Shown piece after piece: positions 45,011 to 54,572 of a DNA stretch of 64,000 nucleotides. A program made the translations under genes and the position numbers. The stretch spans positions 186,001 to 250,000 of the forward strand of contig JAHHIG010000004.1 in the NCBI GenBank assembly GCA_019358895.1. The letters run 5' to 3'. How positions within the stretch are numbered: position 1 is the stretch's first letter; each line of letters begins with the position of its first letter. The DNA is from Tildeniella nuda ZEHNDER 1965/U140. GTDB lineage: Bacteria > Cyanobacteriota > Cyanobacteriia > Leptolyngbyales > Leptolyngbyaceae. Below the pieces are notes generated by a model. That model was given only the letters and a program-made list of their open reading frames with translations. It was not told the DNA's origin and did no database searches.

Positions 45011-46096
45011 TTACACGGCTTGCTTTGAAGCGAGACGATCTTTTAGCTCAGCAGGCACGATCGCGCCGTACTCCGTAATGATGGCGCTGATCAAGGCGGC
45101 TGGAGTGACATCAAACGCAGGGTTGTAGAACTCTGCACCAGTGGGACACAGAATCGTCTCGCCAATCGTGTGAACCTCGCTCGGATTGCGTTCTTCAATG
45201 GGAATTTGAGAGCCGTCTGCGAGCGCAAAGTCGATCGTCGATAGCGGAGCTGCGACAAAAAAGGGAATGTTGTGCGCTTTGGCGATCAGCGCCACGCTGT
45301 AGGTACCAATTTTGTTAGCGGCATCACCATTTGCTGCAATGCGATCGGCTCCAACCACAACGGCATCAATCATCCTTCGTTGCATACAGTGTGCTGCCAT
45401 GTTATCTGTAATCACCGTCACGGGGATACCTTCCTGTACACACTCCCAGGCAGTCAACTTCGCACCCTGCAAGCGTGGACGCGTTTCATCGGCATAAACC
45501 CGTTCTAAGCGACCATCGCGCCACGCTGAACGAACCACACCTAAAGCGGTGCCATACCCCGCTGTTGCCAGTGCTCCGGCATTGCAGTGAGTGAGAAGAC
45601 GCAATTTTTCAGGACTGGTGGGTAATGCCTGTAACCCGTAATCGCCAATTTGATGGCAAGTTTGCACATCATCCGCATTAATAGTCTTCGCGGTTTCTAG
45701 CAAGGTTTGCTTCAGGTGCTCAATCGGTCCTAGCGTTTGCTGAGCCGTTTTAACCATGCGATCGATCGCCCAAAACAAGTTCACAGCAGTAGGGCGAGTT
45801 TCCCGTAGCCGCTGAGCGATCGGTTCTAACTGCGCCAAAAACTCACTGCGATCGGTTGTTTGAATCTCCCGCGCACCGAGATACATACCATAAGCAGCAG
45901 CAACGCCAATCGCGGGAGCACCGCGCACAATCATCGTTTCGATCGCCCGCGCCATGTCTTCGTAGCGGTTAATTTCAACGACCGCGTATTCATTGGGTAA
46001 GCGGGTTTGGTCAATCAACAAAACATGTCCACGCAGCGTCTCTGCGGGAGCCTGATCATTCCAGATCACGGGATAAACCTGATTGTTAGAAAGCAT
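45011..46096 (-). CDS. mtnA: S-methyl-5-thioribose-1-phosphate isomerase
   Basis: A 361-aa enzyme of the methionine salvage pathway that converts methylthioribose-1-phosphate to methylthioribulose-1-phosphate. Family motifs: [17 protein letters not shown] near the N-terminus, [21 protein letters not shown] (catalytic Cys), [19 protein letters not shown] and [21 protein letters not shown] (catalytic Asp). It is distinct from eIF2B subunits by the full set of these motifs. The ATG at 46096 ([14 protein letters not shown]) is preferred over the track GTG at 46132. Confidence 0.93.
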   Translation of the reverse strand: MLSNNQVYPVIWNDQAPAETLRGHVLLIDQTRLPNEYAVVEINRYEDMARAIETMIVRGAPAIGVAAAYGMYLGAREIQTTDRSEFLAQLEPIAQRLRETRPTAVNLFWAIDRMVKTAQQTLGPIEHLKQTLLETAKTINADDVQTCHQIGDYGLQALPTSPEKLRLLTHCNAGALATAGYGTALGVVRSAWRDGRLERVYADETRPRLQGAKLTAWECVQEGIPVTVITDNMAAHCMQRRMIDAVVVGADRIAANGDAANKIGTYSVALIAKAHNIPFFVAAPLSTIDFALADGSQIPIEERNPSEVHTIGETILCPTGAEFYNPAFDVTPAALISAIITEYGAIVPAELKDRLASKQAV

Positions 46097-46189
46097 AAGG
46101 CGTAAGACGATCACGAGTGCAACTAAAACCACTCTGCCACAAGGTGTTCAAACAGAGACATAGCAGTGCTAAATCATTTGCGTAATTTG

Positions 46190-46355
46190 GCGGTCAGCGG
46201 TCAGCGGTCAGTGGTCAGCGGTCAGCGGTCAGCGGTCAGTAGTCAGCAATCAGCAATCAGCTTTTCTAGCTTGATGACTGAATGACTGGCACTGATGACT
46301 ATTACTCCTCATAGTTCATGGCTGACCGCTGATCGCTAATGGCTGACCGCTCAGC
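46190..46355. repeat. Heptanucleotide arrays in inverted pair
   Basis: About ten GGTCAGC-type units (46190-46262) and, after 56 bp, about five inverted GCTGACC-type units (46319-46355). The two could pair as a long hairpin. The gap continues without a gene to 46549; this is the upstream region of the sigma factor. Confidence 0.85.
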
Positions 46356-46549
46356 CCAGAATGCTTCTCGCTTTGCAGAGACCGATCGTGCACAGCAAGC
46401 AACAAAAATTGACAGTTAGACAACTGGCACTTACAAGAGGGGTGCAGAACCCTACAACTTCTAACCTGAGAGTAATGCGCGACCCAGAAGAGCCATTAAT
46501 TTCTGGTGAAGAGCAGCAAAACCAATGCGTCTTTGGGTGAGGTTTGTGA

Positions 46550-47206
46550 ATGGACTCTTATCTGCCTGTATCCTGGTCAACAGTTACGACAATGCTTACA
46601 CAGGTGTCGGTGTCAGTAAAAGATCTGCCAAACTACGACCTGGTTCTACGCTGTCAGACGGGTCATCGTCCCGACAAAACAGCATTCGCTGAACTGTTGA
46701 GGCGCTACCAGTCTCACGTTGAAAAGGTGCTTTATCATCTCGCGCCCGATTGGCAAGATCGGGCAGATTTGGTTCAGGAAGTTTGGATTCGAGTGTATCG
46801 CAATATTCGACGGCTCAATGAACCAGCTAAGTTTCAGGGCTGGTTGAGCCGCATTGCCACTAATCTGTTCTATGACGAACTGCGGAAACGCAAACGCACA
46901 GCGCCACCGTTGTCATTGGATGCACCGCTTACCTTCAGTGATGGCGAGATGGATTGGGAAATTGCTGCCGATACGCCAGCACCCGATGAAGCGCTGAGTC
47001 GGCAAGAGTTTTATGATCAGCTCAAGCTAGCGATCGCCGATTTGCCCGAAGTCTTCCGCACGACGATCGTTCTCCGCGAAATCGAAGGCATGAGCTACGA
47101 AGAAATCGCGGCACTGACCAACGCATCTCTAGGAACAGTGAAGTCTCGGATTGCCCGCGCCCGCCAGCGCTTGCAGCTTCAGCTACAGCCCTACTTGGAT
47201 GAGTAG
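46550..47206 (+). CDS. ECF-type (group 3) RNA polymerase sigma factor, SigG-like
   Basis: A 218-aa sigma factor. Region 2 is FAELLRRYQSHVEKVLYHLAPDWQDRADLVQEVWIRVYRNI plus FQGWLSRIATNLFYDELRKRKR (region 2.2-2.4, core and -10 binding). Region 4 is LPEVFRTTIVLREIEGMSYEEIAALTNASLGTVKSRIARARQRL (HTH for the -35). No region 1.1, 1.2 or 3, so it is an ECF factor. Cyanobacterial SigG has this layout. Usually an anti-sigma gene follows; none is seen here, since the next gene is an NTF2-like protein. Starts at 46550 or 46592 are possible. Confidence 0.88.
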   Translation: MDSYLPVSWSTVTTMLTQVSVSVKDLPNYDLVLRCQTGHRPDKTAFAELLRRYQSHVEKVLYHLAPDWQDRADLVQEVWIRVYRNIRRLNEPAKFQGWLSRIATNLFYDELRKRKRTAPPLSLDAPLTFSDGEMDWEIAADTPAPDEALSRQEFYDQLKLAIADLPEVFRTTIVLREIEGMSYEEIAALTNASLGTVKSRIARARQRLQLQLQPYLDE

Positions 47207-47293
47207 CCACCCGCGAGTGAGAGGCGATCGCGATCGTCGCAGCGAATTACGATCTAGACTGAGACTGTTGTGTGCAAGCGTAAAAGATAGCCT

Positions 47294-47683
47294 ATGCCGC
47301 CAGAAACCATCCAAGCTGTTGTCGCTGACTACTTTGCTAACCTTCAAGCAATGAACTTAGAGGGATGGGTAAAGAACTTTACCAAGGATGCAACGGTGCA
47401 TGACCCAGTTGGTAAACCACCAAATAATGCCCTTGAGACTGCGCCAAAATTTTTTGGCTTACTCTCGATGGCGTTTGAAAAGCTCCAGCTATCCCAGGAT
47501 CAAATCTTTGTGGCAGGGAGCGGAGCAGCGGTTAAATGGACAATGCGAGGCTGGGGGAGGAACGGCAAGCAAGGGATGACTGAGGGCATCAGCGTGTTTG
47601 AAATTCACGAATCTGGCAAAATTCAACAGGTTTCCTCCTACTGGGATGAAGCTGCAATGATGGCTCAGATCAGAAGGTCTTGA
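47294..47683 (+). CDS. NTF2/SnoaL-like protein
   Basis: A 129-aa member of the NTF2-like superfamily: a helical start (ETIQAVVADYFANLQAMNLEGWVKNFTKDATVHDPVG) and a curved sheet (GAAVKWTMRGWGRNGKQGMTEGISVFEIHESGKIQQVSSYWDEAAM). Such small proteins bind or isomerise hydrophobic ligands, and the Asp and His of VHDPVG could be functional. Function is unknown. It lies 87 bp after the sigma factor on the same strand and may share its transcript. Confidence 0.8.
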   Translation: MPPETIQAVVADYFANLQAMNLEGWVKNFTKDATVHDPVGKPPNNALETAPKFFGLLSMAFEKLQLSQDQIFVAGSGAAVKWTMRGWGRNGKQGMTEGISVFEIHESGKIQQVSSYWDEAAMMAQIRRS

Positions 47684-47801
47684 TCGCTTTGTAAACGACT
47701 CCACTTCACCATTTCTCCCAACAGCCGCACCCTTCAGCAACCTGCTGGAGCTTTTTTTATGCACTGTTGAATTTATGCACTGTTGAACGATTAACTTGCT
47801 A

Positions 47802-47926
47802 GGGCGCGTCATCAATTAGCTCCAAAACCTTGCGGTATCAGCATAATCGCGCCCGCCCCAACACACCAGGCTAGGGGCTGGAACTCTTGCTGCGAGTCAT
47901 GTGTAGTTGTCATTGATGACAGCCCC
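47802..47926 (+). mobile_element. MITE-like element A, copy 2
   Basis: A 125-bp copy, same length and over 90% similar by eye to copy 1, again between TA dinucleotides (TTGCTA..TAGCAA). The surrounding gap (47684-48473) holds also a short GGTCAGC tract (47972-47990) and no clear gene. Confidence 0.85.
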
Positions 47927-48384
47927 TAGCAATACCATTTCACTAAACTGTGGCTACACGGGCAAGCTTCGGCTGGCGGTCAGCGGTCAGCAGCAGAAAC
48001 GAATCTGTAGGGCGATTTTATAGAATTGGTATAAGACAGCTTGCCTATAAGCAAGCATTGCGACGTAAAGCGCTACCTTGCTCCAAACGTTTAGCAACGC
48101 TAGAGAGCTAAAAGATCCTGAGCAACCCGATGAACTGCCGTAACAGAAGGTATAGCTTTCGTAGGATCACTGTGTATGTCTCTCCTAGCATCTTCAATCA
48201 TGCAAGCATTTCCAGCACACGTCACGCAAGACGACCACACGCTTGAAGAGCGGGGCAGTGGTCGCTAAGAGGTCGGACAGTTCACTCAAGTCCTTTTTTG
48301 CAACTTTCGACACACAATCTCTCTCGTTCTGAGCGTTATCTTGATAGCCTTGACATCTTAACTAAGACGCTTAACACCTTACTT

Positions 48385-48416
48385 GCCCCTACTGTTTACC
48401 CGTGGGGGCTTTTTTG
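48385..48416 (+). terminator. Strong terminator with no gene directly upstream (possible small RNA end)
   Basis: GCCCCTAC-loop-GTGGGGGC forms an 8-bp stem (one G-U pair) followed by TTTTTT. The nearest plus-strand gene ends 700 bp earlier, so this may end a non-coding RNA transcribed from the 47.95-48.38 kb gap. The RNA itself was not identified. Confidence 0.55.
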
Positions 48417-48441
48417 TAGTGCGATCTGCATAGATCACCTG

Positions 48442-48467
48442 TACTATAAAGTGAACACTTTAAGTGT
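48442..48467 (+). promoter_or_regulatory. Promoter/operator of the topoisomerase gene
   Basis: A -10-like TACTATAAA (48440-48449) is followed by a 13-bp palindrome, ACACTT-T-AAGTGT (48455-48467), ending 6 bases before the ATG at 48474. A protein bound there could block transcription start or translation. The regulator is unknown. Confidence 0.45.
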
Positions 48468-48473
48468 ACACCG

Positions 48474-50660
48474 ATGGTAAAGTTGCTGTTGATTGAGAGT
48501 CCGGGCAAGTCCAAGAAGCTGAGCCAGATTTTGGGGTCTGGTTGGCAGGTCAAAGCCAGCATGGGTCATGTGCGCGAACTGGCGAACGATGGTGACGATG
48601 CGCTGGGCTTTGACTTGCTCGATAGCCGCGTAGAGTGTCGCTATGAACCCAGGGAAGCCAGAGGACAGAAGGTATTAGCGGAGTTGCGTCAGGCAGTGAA
48701 GCAAGCAGAGGCTGTCTATATTGCCACCGACCCCGATCGCGAAGGAGAGACCATTGGCTGGCACCTTCAGCAGGCACTGAAGCTAAAAAACCCGCACCGG
48801 GTCGTCTATAGCGAAATTACACCACAAGCTGTCAAAGCTGCGATCGCCCATCCCCGTGCTCTCGATCAGTCGCTGGTTGCCGCCGGACGAGCACGCGATT
48901 GTCTCGATAAGTTGGTGGGTTACAAGGGCAGTAAGCATGTGGTCTGGCGACTCAACATCGGCGCGAAATCAATGGGACGGGTACAAAGTGCCACTCTGCA
49001 TCTGTTGTGTACGAGAGAAAAGGACATTCAGGCATTCAAACCCCAGGACTACTGGAGCGTTTGGGTGGAATATCAAGAAGGGTTTAAGGCGTTCTATCGC
49101 GCCAAATTGAAGGCGAAAGCGGCTTCCAGACCAGACGCAGAAGTCGCTGATGATGCGACAGACGGTAAGGAAAGCCAGGAGTCCGATAAAGTAAGCAGTC
49201 AAGCAGATGCCGATCGGCTGGTAGCGATCGCCCGTTCGACTCCGCATCAAGTGGTCACGATCGATGGCAAAATAACGCAGCAAGCCGCTCCGCCACCTTT
49301 TATTACTTCTTCCTTGCAGCAGGCAGCCGGTACTAAACTTCGCTTCAGCCCTGATAAAACCATGAAAGTGGCACAGTCGCTCTACGAAGCGGGACATATC
49401 ACCTATATGCGAACGGATTCAGTGACCTTAGCTGCGCCGTTTTGTGCGGCTGTGCGACAGTACCTGGAGCAGCATGATCCAACGAATGTGCCCAAGCAAA
49501 CGGCGCGACACCGAGCCGTTAAAGGCGCACAGGATGCCCATGAAGCGATTCGCCCGACGGATATCGATCGCGTGCCAGCGCAACTGCAAGCTCAGGTCAG
49601 CGGTGATGATGCCAAACTGTATGAGCTGATCTGGAATCGGGCGATCGCCTCTCAGTGCTGTCCTGCCCGGTTACGCAAAACGCAAATTGTCACGCGCTCT
49701 GGAACGATCGATTGGGAAGCGCGCGGGCAGGTCGTGGAATTTCCCGGCTACACTCGCTACTGGAACAACTTGAGTGCAGATACGCAACTGCCAGCGTTGC
49801 AGCAGGGACAGCCACTCATCCTGAAGCAGGCAGCAGCGGACAAAAAGCAAACTCAACCGCCGCCACGCTACACCGAACCGAAGCTCGTTCAGTTGATGGA
49901 ACGCAAAGGCATTGGGCGACCGAGCACCTATGCGCCGACCATCAAAACGCTCAAGGAGCGGGAGTATGTGCAGGTAGAAAAAAGTAAACTTCAGCCAACT
50001 GCCCTCGGCATGGCGCTAGACAACGCACTAGAAACACTGCTGCCGGACTTGCTTCAGCCAGAATTTACAGCTCAAATGGAACTGGCATTAGACACCATTG
50101 CCCAGGGCAAGCAAGACTGGCAGAGATATTTAACCGATTGGCACCGCACCTATTTCGCGCCAGCGCTAGAGAAAGCCAGTCAACTTCTGCTGACTCAGGG
50201 GACGCGATCGGCACAGACATCGACAAGGACAAACAGCCATAAAGCTACAGGCACAGCGTCTCAGGTAGCAGTGACAAAAACACCCTGTCCGAAGTGTGGG
50301 GTAGCGATGAGCAAAGTGTCGTCCAAATCCAAGAAGCTGAAGGCGGATCATTTTCTCAAGTGTGGCGCGGCAAGCTGTGGCACGGTGATGTTCTGGAATG
50401 CGAAAGGGAAGCAGTACGAGTTACCCTATGCCCAGCGCATTCCCGATCCAGCGGCGTTTACAGATGTGCCCTGCCCAGTTTGTGGAGCGTTACTGGAGCG
50501 CTATACCTACACGAAAGACGGCAAGGCAAAGACCATGTTGCGCTGTTCGCTGATGGAGAATCGGCGGGGGAAATGTAAAGAGGTCGCGTTTTTTGAAGGA
50601 CACGATGGCTTTTGGTCGCCAAAGTTTGGGACATTGACGCTGGAGAGTTTGGTGAAGTAA
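48474..50660 (+). CDS. Type IA DNA topoisomerase
   Basis: A 728-aa enzyme that relaxes negatively supercoiled DNA. The TOPRIM domain has LLIESPGKSKKLSQIL and IATDPDREGETIGWHL (catalytic Glu and DxD). The active-site Tyr is in GHITYMRTDSVTLAA at about residue 311. KSMGRVQSATLHLLC and RKGIGRPSTYAPTIKTL are also conserved. The C-terminus has two zinc ribbons (CPKCGVAMSK..CGAASCG and CPVCGALLERY..C). It is shorter than the main bacterial TopA and may be a second type IA enzyme; the symbol topA is therefore withheld. A palindromic operator precedes the start. Confidence 0.88.
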   Translation: MVKLLLIESPGKSKKLSQILGSGWQVKASMGHVRELANDGDDALGFDLLDSRVECRYEPREARGQKVLAELRQAVKQAEAVYIATDPDREGETIGWHLQQALKLKNPHRVVYSEITPQAVKAAIAHPRALDQSLVAAGRARDCLDKLVGYKGSKHVVWRLNIGAKSMGRVQSATLHLLCTREKDIQAFKPQDYWSVWVEYQEGFKAFYRAKLKAKAASRPDAEVADDATDGKESQESDKVSSQADADRLVAIARSTPHQVVTIDGKITQQAAPPPFITSSLQQAAGTKLRFSPDKTMKVAQSLYEAGHITYMRTDSVTLAAPFCAAVRQYLEQHDPTNVPKQTARHRAVKGAQDAHEAIRPTDIDRVPAQLQAQVSGDDAKLYELIWNRAIASQCCPARLRKTQIVTRSGTIDWEARGQVVEFPGYTRYWNNLSADTQLPALQQGQPLILKQAAADKKQTQPPPRYTEPKLVQLMERKGIGRPSTYAPTIKTLKEREYVQVEKSKLQPTALGMALDNALETLLPDLLQPEFTAQMELALDTIAQGKQDWQRYLTDWHRTYFAPALEKASQLLLTQGTRSAQTSTRTNSHKATGTASQVAVTKTPCPKCGVAMSKVSSKSKKLKADHFLKCGAASCGTVMFWNAKGKQYELPYAQRIPDPAAFTDVPCPVCGALLERYTYTKDGKAKTMLRCSLMENRRGKCKEVAFFEGHDGFWSPKFGTLTLESLVK

Positions 50661-50712
50661 GCGAGTCTCTACAGCGATCGCCACAACGCCTCACACGATC
50701 GCTCCAACCGCC

Positions 50713-51750
50713 TTACGCCGTATAGGTTCTGCCCAAACCGAGGGCGGCTAAGCCTTTACGATAGGCGATCGAGGTGCGGTCAGCGCCAATGTGCGATTCA
50801 GCAGCCAGTTCCAACGGCAAGTCTTCGGGATACTGTGCTTCGACGACTTCCTTATCTTCGGCAAACACCTGGTAATTGAACTCATACACAGGCTCCAGCG
50901 GCGCGTCTTTGTCAAAATTGCGGCACAACGGCACAAACACGCGCGTCTTGCGAGCCGATACTGGAGAGGCAGCATTGAGAATGCACAGTCGCCCCTCGCC
51001 GGGAAAATGCACCGTCAATCGTGCCGTGAATGGAAAAAAGACTTCAAAAATGCGGAGCCACTGGAAATCAGCCGGGGCAAGATCCTGCATCGCTTTAGGA
51101 AAATTGCTGACCGTACTGAGGTACTCAGCACGAATCCCATTAGGCGTTTTTTCGACCTCGTAGCGCGGCACCACCGGGTTGTTGAAGTCGCCAAAGGTGT
51201 TGGTATGCACCCAGGCAAAGTGAGCCACGTCGAGAAAGCCTTCCATCTGTCTGCCTGCGGCGGCGTTGAGGTCAACCGCATCGGGAAGAATCTGCTGGTA
51301 GTCGGGGTCGTTCCATTCATGCAGATCAGGCAGGGGGTACTGTTCACCGCCCCCTAACGATGTCCAAACCAAACCATATGCCTCTTTTACAGGGTAAGTC
51401 TTGAGGCAAAGCTTGATGGGAATGCTGGTGCCGGGATTGGCAGGGACTTCAACACAGCGACCGTCTGCCGAGTAATGAAAGCCGTGATACTTACAAACAA
51501 GCTGATCACCGCTGACCCAACCCATACTCAGCGGAATACCCCGATGCAAACAGATGTCGTTTGCCACAGAAATACCCGCAGACGTGCGCCAAATGACCAG
51601 TCGCTGATCCAGAAGAGTGGCTGAGAGCGGTTGCTCTTTGACATCATGGCTAAAGGCGATCGGATACCAGAAGGGTGCCAACGCATCCCAGTCAAACTCG
51701 GTAAACGTGCATCCTCTAGGATAAACCGTTCGGCTAACTGTATTGACCAT
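50713..51750 (-). CDS. Rieske non-haem iron oxygenase
   Basis: A 345-aa oxygenase, starting at the ATG 51750 (MVNTVSRTVYPRG); AAAGGAG lies upstream. The Rieske [2Fe-2S] ligands are in CLHRG..CKYHGFHY. The catalytic iron site is FLDVAHFAWVHTNTFGD with a later Asp presumably nearby. The C-terminal half is the aromatic-ring-hydroxylating alpha-subunit-like domain. In cyanobacteria the family includes pheophorbide- and choline-type oxygenases, so the substrate is unclear. No ferredoxin reductase gene is adjacent. Confidence 0.85.
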   Translation of the reverse strand: MVNTVSRTVYPRGCTFTEFDWDALAPFWYPIAFSHDVKEQPLSATLLDQRLVIWRTSAGISVANDICLHRGIPLSMGWVSGDQLVCKYHGFHYSADGRCVEVPANPGTSIPIKLCLKTYPVKEAYGLVWTSLGGGEQYPLPDLHEWNDPDYQQILPDAVDLNAAAGRQMEGFLDVAHFAWVHTNTFGDFNNPVVPRYEVEKTPNGIRAEYLSTVSNFPKAMQDLAPADFQWLRIFEVFFPFTARLTVHFPGEGRLCILNAASPVSARKTRVFVPLCRNFDKDAPLEPVYEFNYQVFAEDKEVVEAQYPEDLPLELAAESHIGADRTSIAYRKGLAALGLGRTYTA

Positions 51751-51961
51751 ATGAACCACCACTCCTTTAGAATCACCCAGCAACGGGCGCGCCAGGGTAT
51801 GCAGTACACATACTACTCATGGCAGTGAGATGCATTGCAGTCATTCTTGCTACTAAATGAACGATTGCGATCGAACTGTCATGCTGTCGTTCGTTTTAGA
51901 GAGCCATTCTATTTAAGCTGTGAACATTGTTTGGATGAGTGATCAGCTTTTAGCTTAAGTT

Positions 51962-52090
51962 AAGCTGACCACTGACCGCTGACCGAACCGCTAATGGCTG
52001 ACCGCTAATCCTCTTAGCTGACCGCTAATGGCTGACCGCTGACCGCTAATGGCTGACCGCTAACCGCTAATGGCTAACCGCTGACCGTTG
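51962..52090. repeat. Heptanucleotide repeat array (GCTGACC / GCTAATG)
   Basis: A mixed array of GCTGACC, GCTAATG and GCTAACC units, interrupted once, upstream of a small gene. The rest of 51751-52189 shows nothing further. Confidence 0.85.
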
Positions 52091-52189
52091 CCATCGACCA
52101 CCAAAAATTCTCCGGCTGCTCTTGAACATTTTTCTACGTCATAGGGAACGCTAGAAAAAGCATGGAATTATGAAACCAGGGTGCCGCTT

Positions 52190-52390
52190 ATGGTGATGAC
52201 AGCAACATTAACGCGTAGGTCACTTGAAGATGTCGTTGGGCAAATCTTGCTATCTGGTGAAATTACGTCTCATAGTCGGTATCAATTGATGCAGACAATT
52301 TTGGCAGAGGGGTTGAGCGAAAGCGAATGTATTCTGCTCGATCGATTACTTTATGGTGTTCGCAAAGGGCTACTGCTACTGGTGGATTAG
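52190..52390 (+). CDS. Small conserved cyanobacterial protein, 66 aa
   Basis: From the ATG 52190 it reads MVMTATLTRRSLEDVVGQIL then LSGEITSHSRYQLMQTILAE.. ending LLYGVRKGLLLLVD. I recall similar small proteins in filamentous cyanobacteria (start LTRxxxExxVxxILxxGxI, end RVxxGLxxGLLxxVD), all of unknown function. It is helical and soluble. The start could also be at 52196. Element A, copy 3, begins 6 bp after the stop. Confidence 0.6.
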   Translation: MVMTATLTRRSLEDVVGQILLSGEITSHSRYQLMQTILAEGLSESECILLDRLLYGVRKGLLLLVD

Positions 52391-52395
52391 CACTA

Positions 52396-52519
52396 CGGGC
52401 TGTCATCGATGACAATCAGAGTCCCTGATAATGGCAAGTCTACAGCCCCTAGCCTTTTTTGGGGCGGGCGCGGTCAGGCTGATGCCGCAAGCTTTTGAGC
52501 TTTAGTTGATGACGCGCCC
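52396..52519 (-). mobile_element. MITE-like element A, copy 3 (inverted)
   Basis: A 124-bp diverged copy on the minus strand, between TA dinucleotides. Ends match GGGCGCGTCATCAA and GGGCTGTCATC. On the minus strand the TA plus first base G forms the TAG stop of the malic enzyme gene, as with map at copy 1. Confidence 0.8.
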
Positions 52520-53910
52520 TAAGCGCGGGCAACACCATCCTGGCGAGCCGCGCTTTGAACGGCAGCCGAAACAGCCGTTGCGACACGCTCATCAAAGACA
52601 GATGGAATGATAAACTCGTGGTTCAGATCGGATGGTTTGACCAACGAGGCGATCGCCTGTGCCGCTTCCAGATACATATTGATCGTGAAGGTGGACGCGC
52701 GACAGTCTAACGCACCCCGAAACACACCTGGAAACGCCAGGACATTGTTGATCTGGTTGGGATAGTCGCTACGTCCAGTTGCCATCACTGCCACATCTTG
52801 CATCACCAGTTCTGGCTGAATTTCGGGAATGGGGTTTGCCATCGCAAAAACGATCGGGTTGTTTGCCATCGATCGCACCATTGCTGGTGTGACAACGCCG
52901 GGAGCGCTGACCCCCAGAAAAATATCGCTGTCTTGCATAGCGTCTGCCAGTTTGCCGCCTTTTGCGATGGCAAATTGCTGCTTTTGCTCGTTTAGATCAG
53001 CGCGATCGAGCGACAGAATACCCCTGGAGTCACACATCACAATATGCTCTGCGCCTGCCTTGCGAAGGAGACGCGCGATCGCCACACCCGCCGCACCAGC
53101 ACCGTTAATAACAATCCGTACGTCTGCCATCGACTTTTTGACTAGCTTCAAGGCATTGATGAGTGCTGCCAGCGTCACAATCGCCGTACCGTGCTGATCG
53201 TCGTGAAAGACGGGAATGTTCAGTTCGCGCTGAAGGCGGGCTTCGATCTCAAAGCAGCGAGGAGCCGCAATATCTTCTAAATTAATGCCGCCAAAGACAG
53301 GGGCAATGTTTTTTACCGTTTCAACGATCGCATCCGTGTCTTGTGTTGCCAAACAGATCGGAAACGCATCCAGTCCGCCAAACTCTTTAAACAGCATGGC
53401 TTTTCCTTCCATGACTGGGAGAGCCGCTTCAGGTCCCAAATTGCCCAAACCCAGCACAGCGCTGCCATCGGTGACGATCGCCACCGTATTTTGCTTGATC
53501 GTCAGTTGGTACGCCTGCTCTGGATCGTTGGCGATCGCAGTACAAATGCGCCCCACGCCTGGCGTGTATGCCATTGCCAGATCTGCCTGTCCCCGTAGTG
53601 GAATGCGGCTCTGTACAGTAATTTTGCCGCCTCGATGCAAGTCAAAGGTGCGATCGTAGACGTTCAGCACCTTAATATCTGGCAAGGCTTTGACTGCTGT
53701 CACGATCGTCTCGGCATGTTCTGTACTGGCAGCGTCGATCGTAATATCCCGCAGCGACAACTGGCGGGTTTGCTCAATCAAATCAATCTGACCCATGTTG
53801 CCGCCTAAACTGGACACCGCTTTTGTCACTGATGCCAACATGCCCGGTCGATTTGGCACCTGAAAGCGGATGGTGAGACTAAAACTGGAGTTGGGAGTAA
53901 GTTCAGTCAT
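52519..53910 (-). CDS. ACT-domain malic enzyme (NAD(P)-dependent malate decarboxylating)
   Basis: A 463-aa enzyme that converts malate to pyruvate and CO2. An N-terminal ACT domain (residues 10-85, FQVPNRPGMLASVTKAVSSLGGNMGQID) could sense an amino acid. The catalytic part has MAYTPGVGRICTAI, NTVAIVTDGSAVLGLGNLGP, VMEGKAMLFKEFGGLDAFPIC, the metal site FGGINLEDIAAPRCFEIE, PVFHDDQHGTAIV, and the NAD site VINGAGAAGVAIARLL. Length is normal. Its stop TAG is formed at the junction with element A, copy 3. Confidence 0.93.
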   Translation of the reverse strand: MTELTPNSSFSLTIRFQVPNRPGMLASVTKAVSSLGGNMGQIDLIEQTRQLSLRDITIDAASTEHAETIVTAVKALPDIKVLNVYDRTFDLHRGGKITVQSRIPLRGQADLAMAYTPGVGRICTAIANDPEQAYQLTIKQNTVAIVTDGSAVLGLGNLGPEAALPVMEGKAMLFKEFGGLDAFPICLATQDTDAIVETVKNIAPVFGGINLEDIAAPRCFEIEARLQRELNIPVFHDDQHGTAIVTLAALINALKLVKKSMADVRIVINGAGAAGVAIARLLRKAGAEHIVMCDSRGILSLDRADLNEQKQQFAIAKGGKLADAMQDSDIFLGVSAPGVVTPAMVRSMANNPIVFAMANPIPEIQPELVMQDVAVMATGRSDYPNQINNVLAFPGVFRGALDCRASTFTINMYLEAAQAIASLVKPSDLNHEFIIPSVFDERVATAVSAAVQSAARQDGVARA

Positions 53911-54081
53911 GGGCGTTTGGATGTGCAGTTGTAGATTGTCGCTTCGAGATTAACTTAAATTAGCGTTAAGTCGAAAATTAAGACCTGTAAACGCGCTTCT
54001 AGCTTAAAGGAATGTCTGACCCGCAATTGTACCAAGTCACACCAACTGCTTTGATGGAGTCATCATGCACTGTTCCTCTCT

Positions 54082-54549
54082 ATGCCCAGTCTTTATGCCG
54101 AAATTGAAATCAACGCCTCACGTCGGCGGGTGTGGCAAGCACTATTGCATAAGGAGCAATGGTTGTATTGGAACACTTACCTTTACGATTGCGATCCGGA
54201 ACAAGCCTTTGAGCAGGGGCAAGCAATCTCCCTCTCGCTACGGCGCAACCCGGGTGATGAAGAAACCGAATTTCAGCCGATCGTGACACTGCTGCAACCA
54301 GAGGTGTGCTTGAAGTGGGTATCGTCGATTCCTGGCTTTGTGAATGAGCATGTCTTCCAGCTTCAAGAAACCGGACGCGATCGCACCAAGTACATTCACC
54401 AGGAGAATTTTTCAGGACTACTCACGCGTGTCTTTTTTCCCTTTATTCGCCAGGATGAACAACAAGGCATCCGCCGCATGGCACGAGAGCTAAAACGTTA
54501 CGCAGAATCGCCGTCTAGCGCGTTGTCCGATTCATTTAGCAAGTGGTGA
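54082..54549 (+). CDS. SRPBCC (START-like) domain protein
   Basis: A 155-aa protein of the SRPBCC/polyketide-cyclase superfamily. Seen: YAEIEINASRRRVWQALLHKEQWLYWNTYLYDCD, LQPEVCLKWVSSIPGFVNEHVFQLQET, and a C-terminal helix QDEQQGIRRMARELKRYAES. The family has a deep hydrophobic cavity that binds lipids or aromatic compounds. Specific ligand unknown. It is a single gene between divergent and convergent neighbours. Confidence 0.8.
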   Translation: MPSLYAEIEINASRRRVWQALLHKEQWLYWNTYLYDCDPEQAFEQGQAISLSLRRNPGDEETEFQPIVTLLQPEVCLKWVSSIPGFVNEHVFQLQETGRDRTKYIHQENFSGLLTRVFFPFIRQDEQQGIRRMARELKRYAESPSSALSDSFSKW

Positions 54550-54572
54550 AGGCAATTTTGAGTTGAATGTTT

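Noticed and set aside
48298-48480. 60-aa ORF before the topoisomerase
   Set aside because: Runs through a strong terminator hairpin and the promoter; no domain; the terminator argues against it.
52158-52200. Earlier start for the small gene at 52190
   Set aside because: The GTG at 52181 gives only three more residues and an AGGG overlaps it, leaving no spacing.
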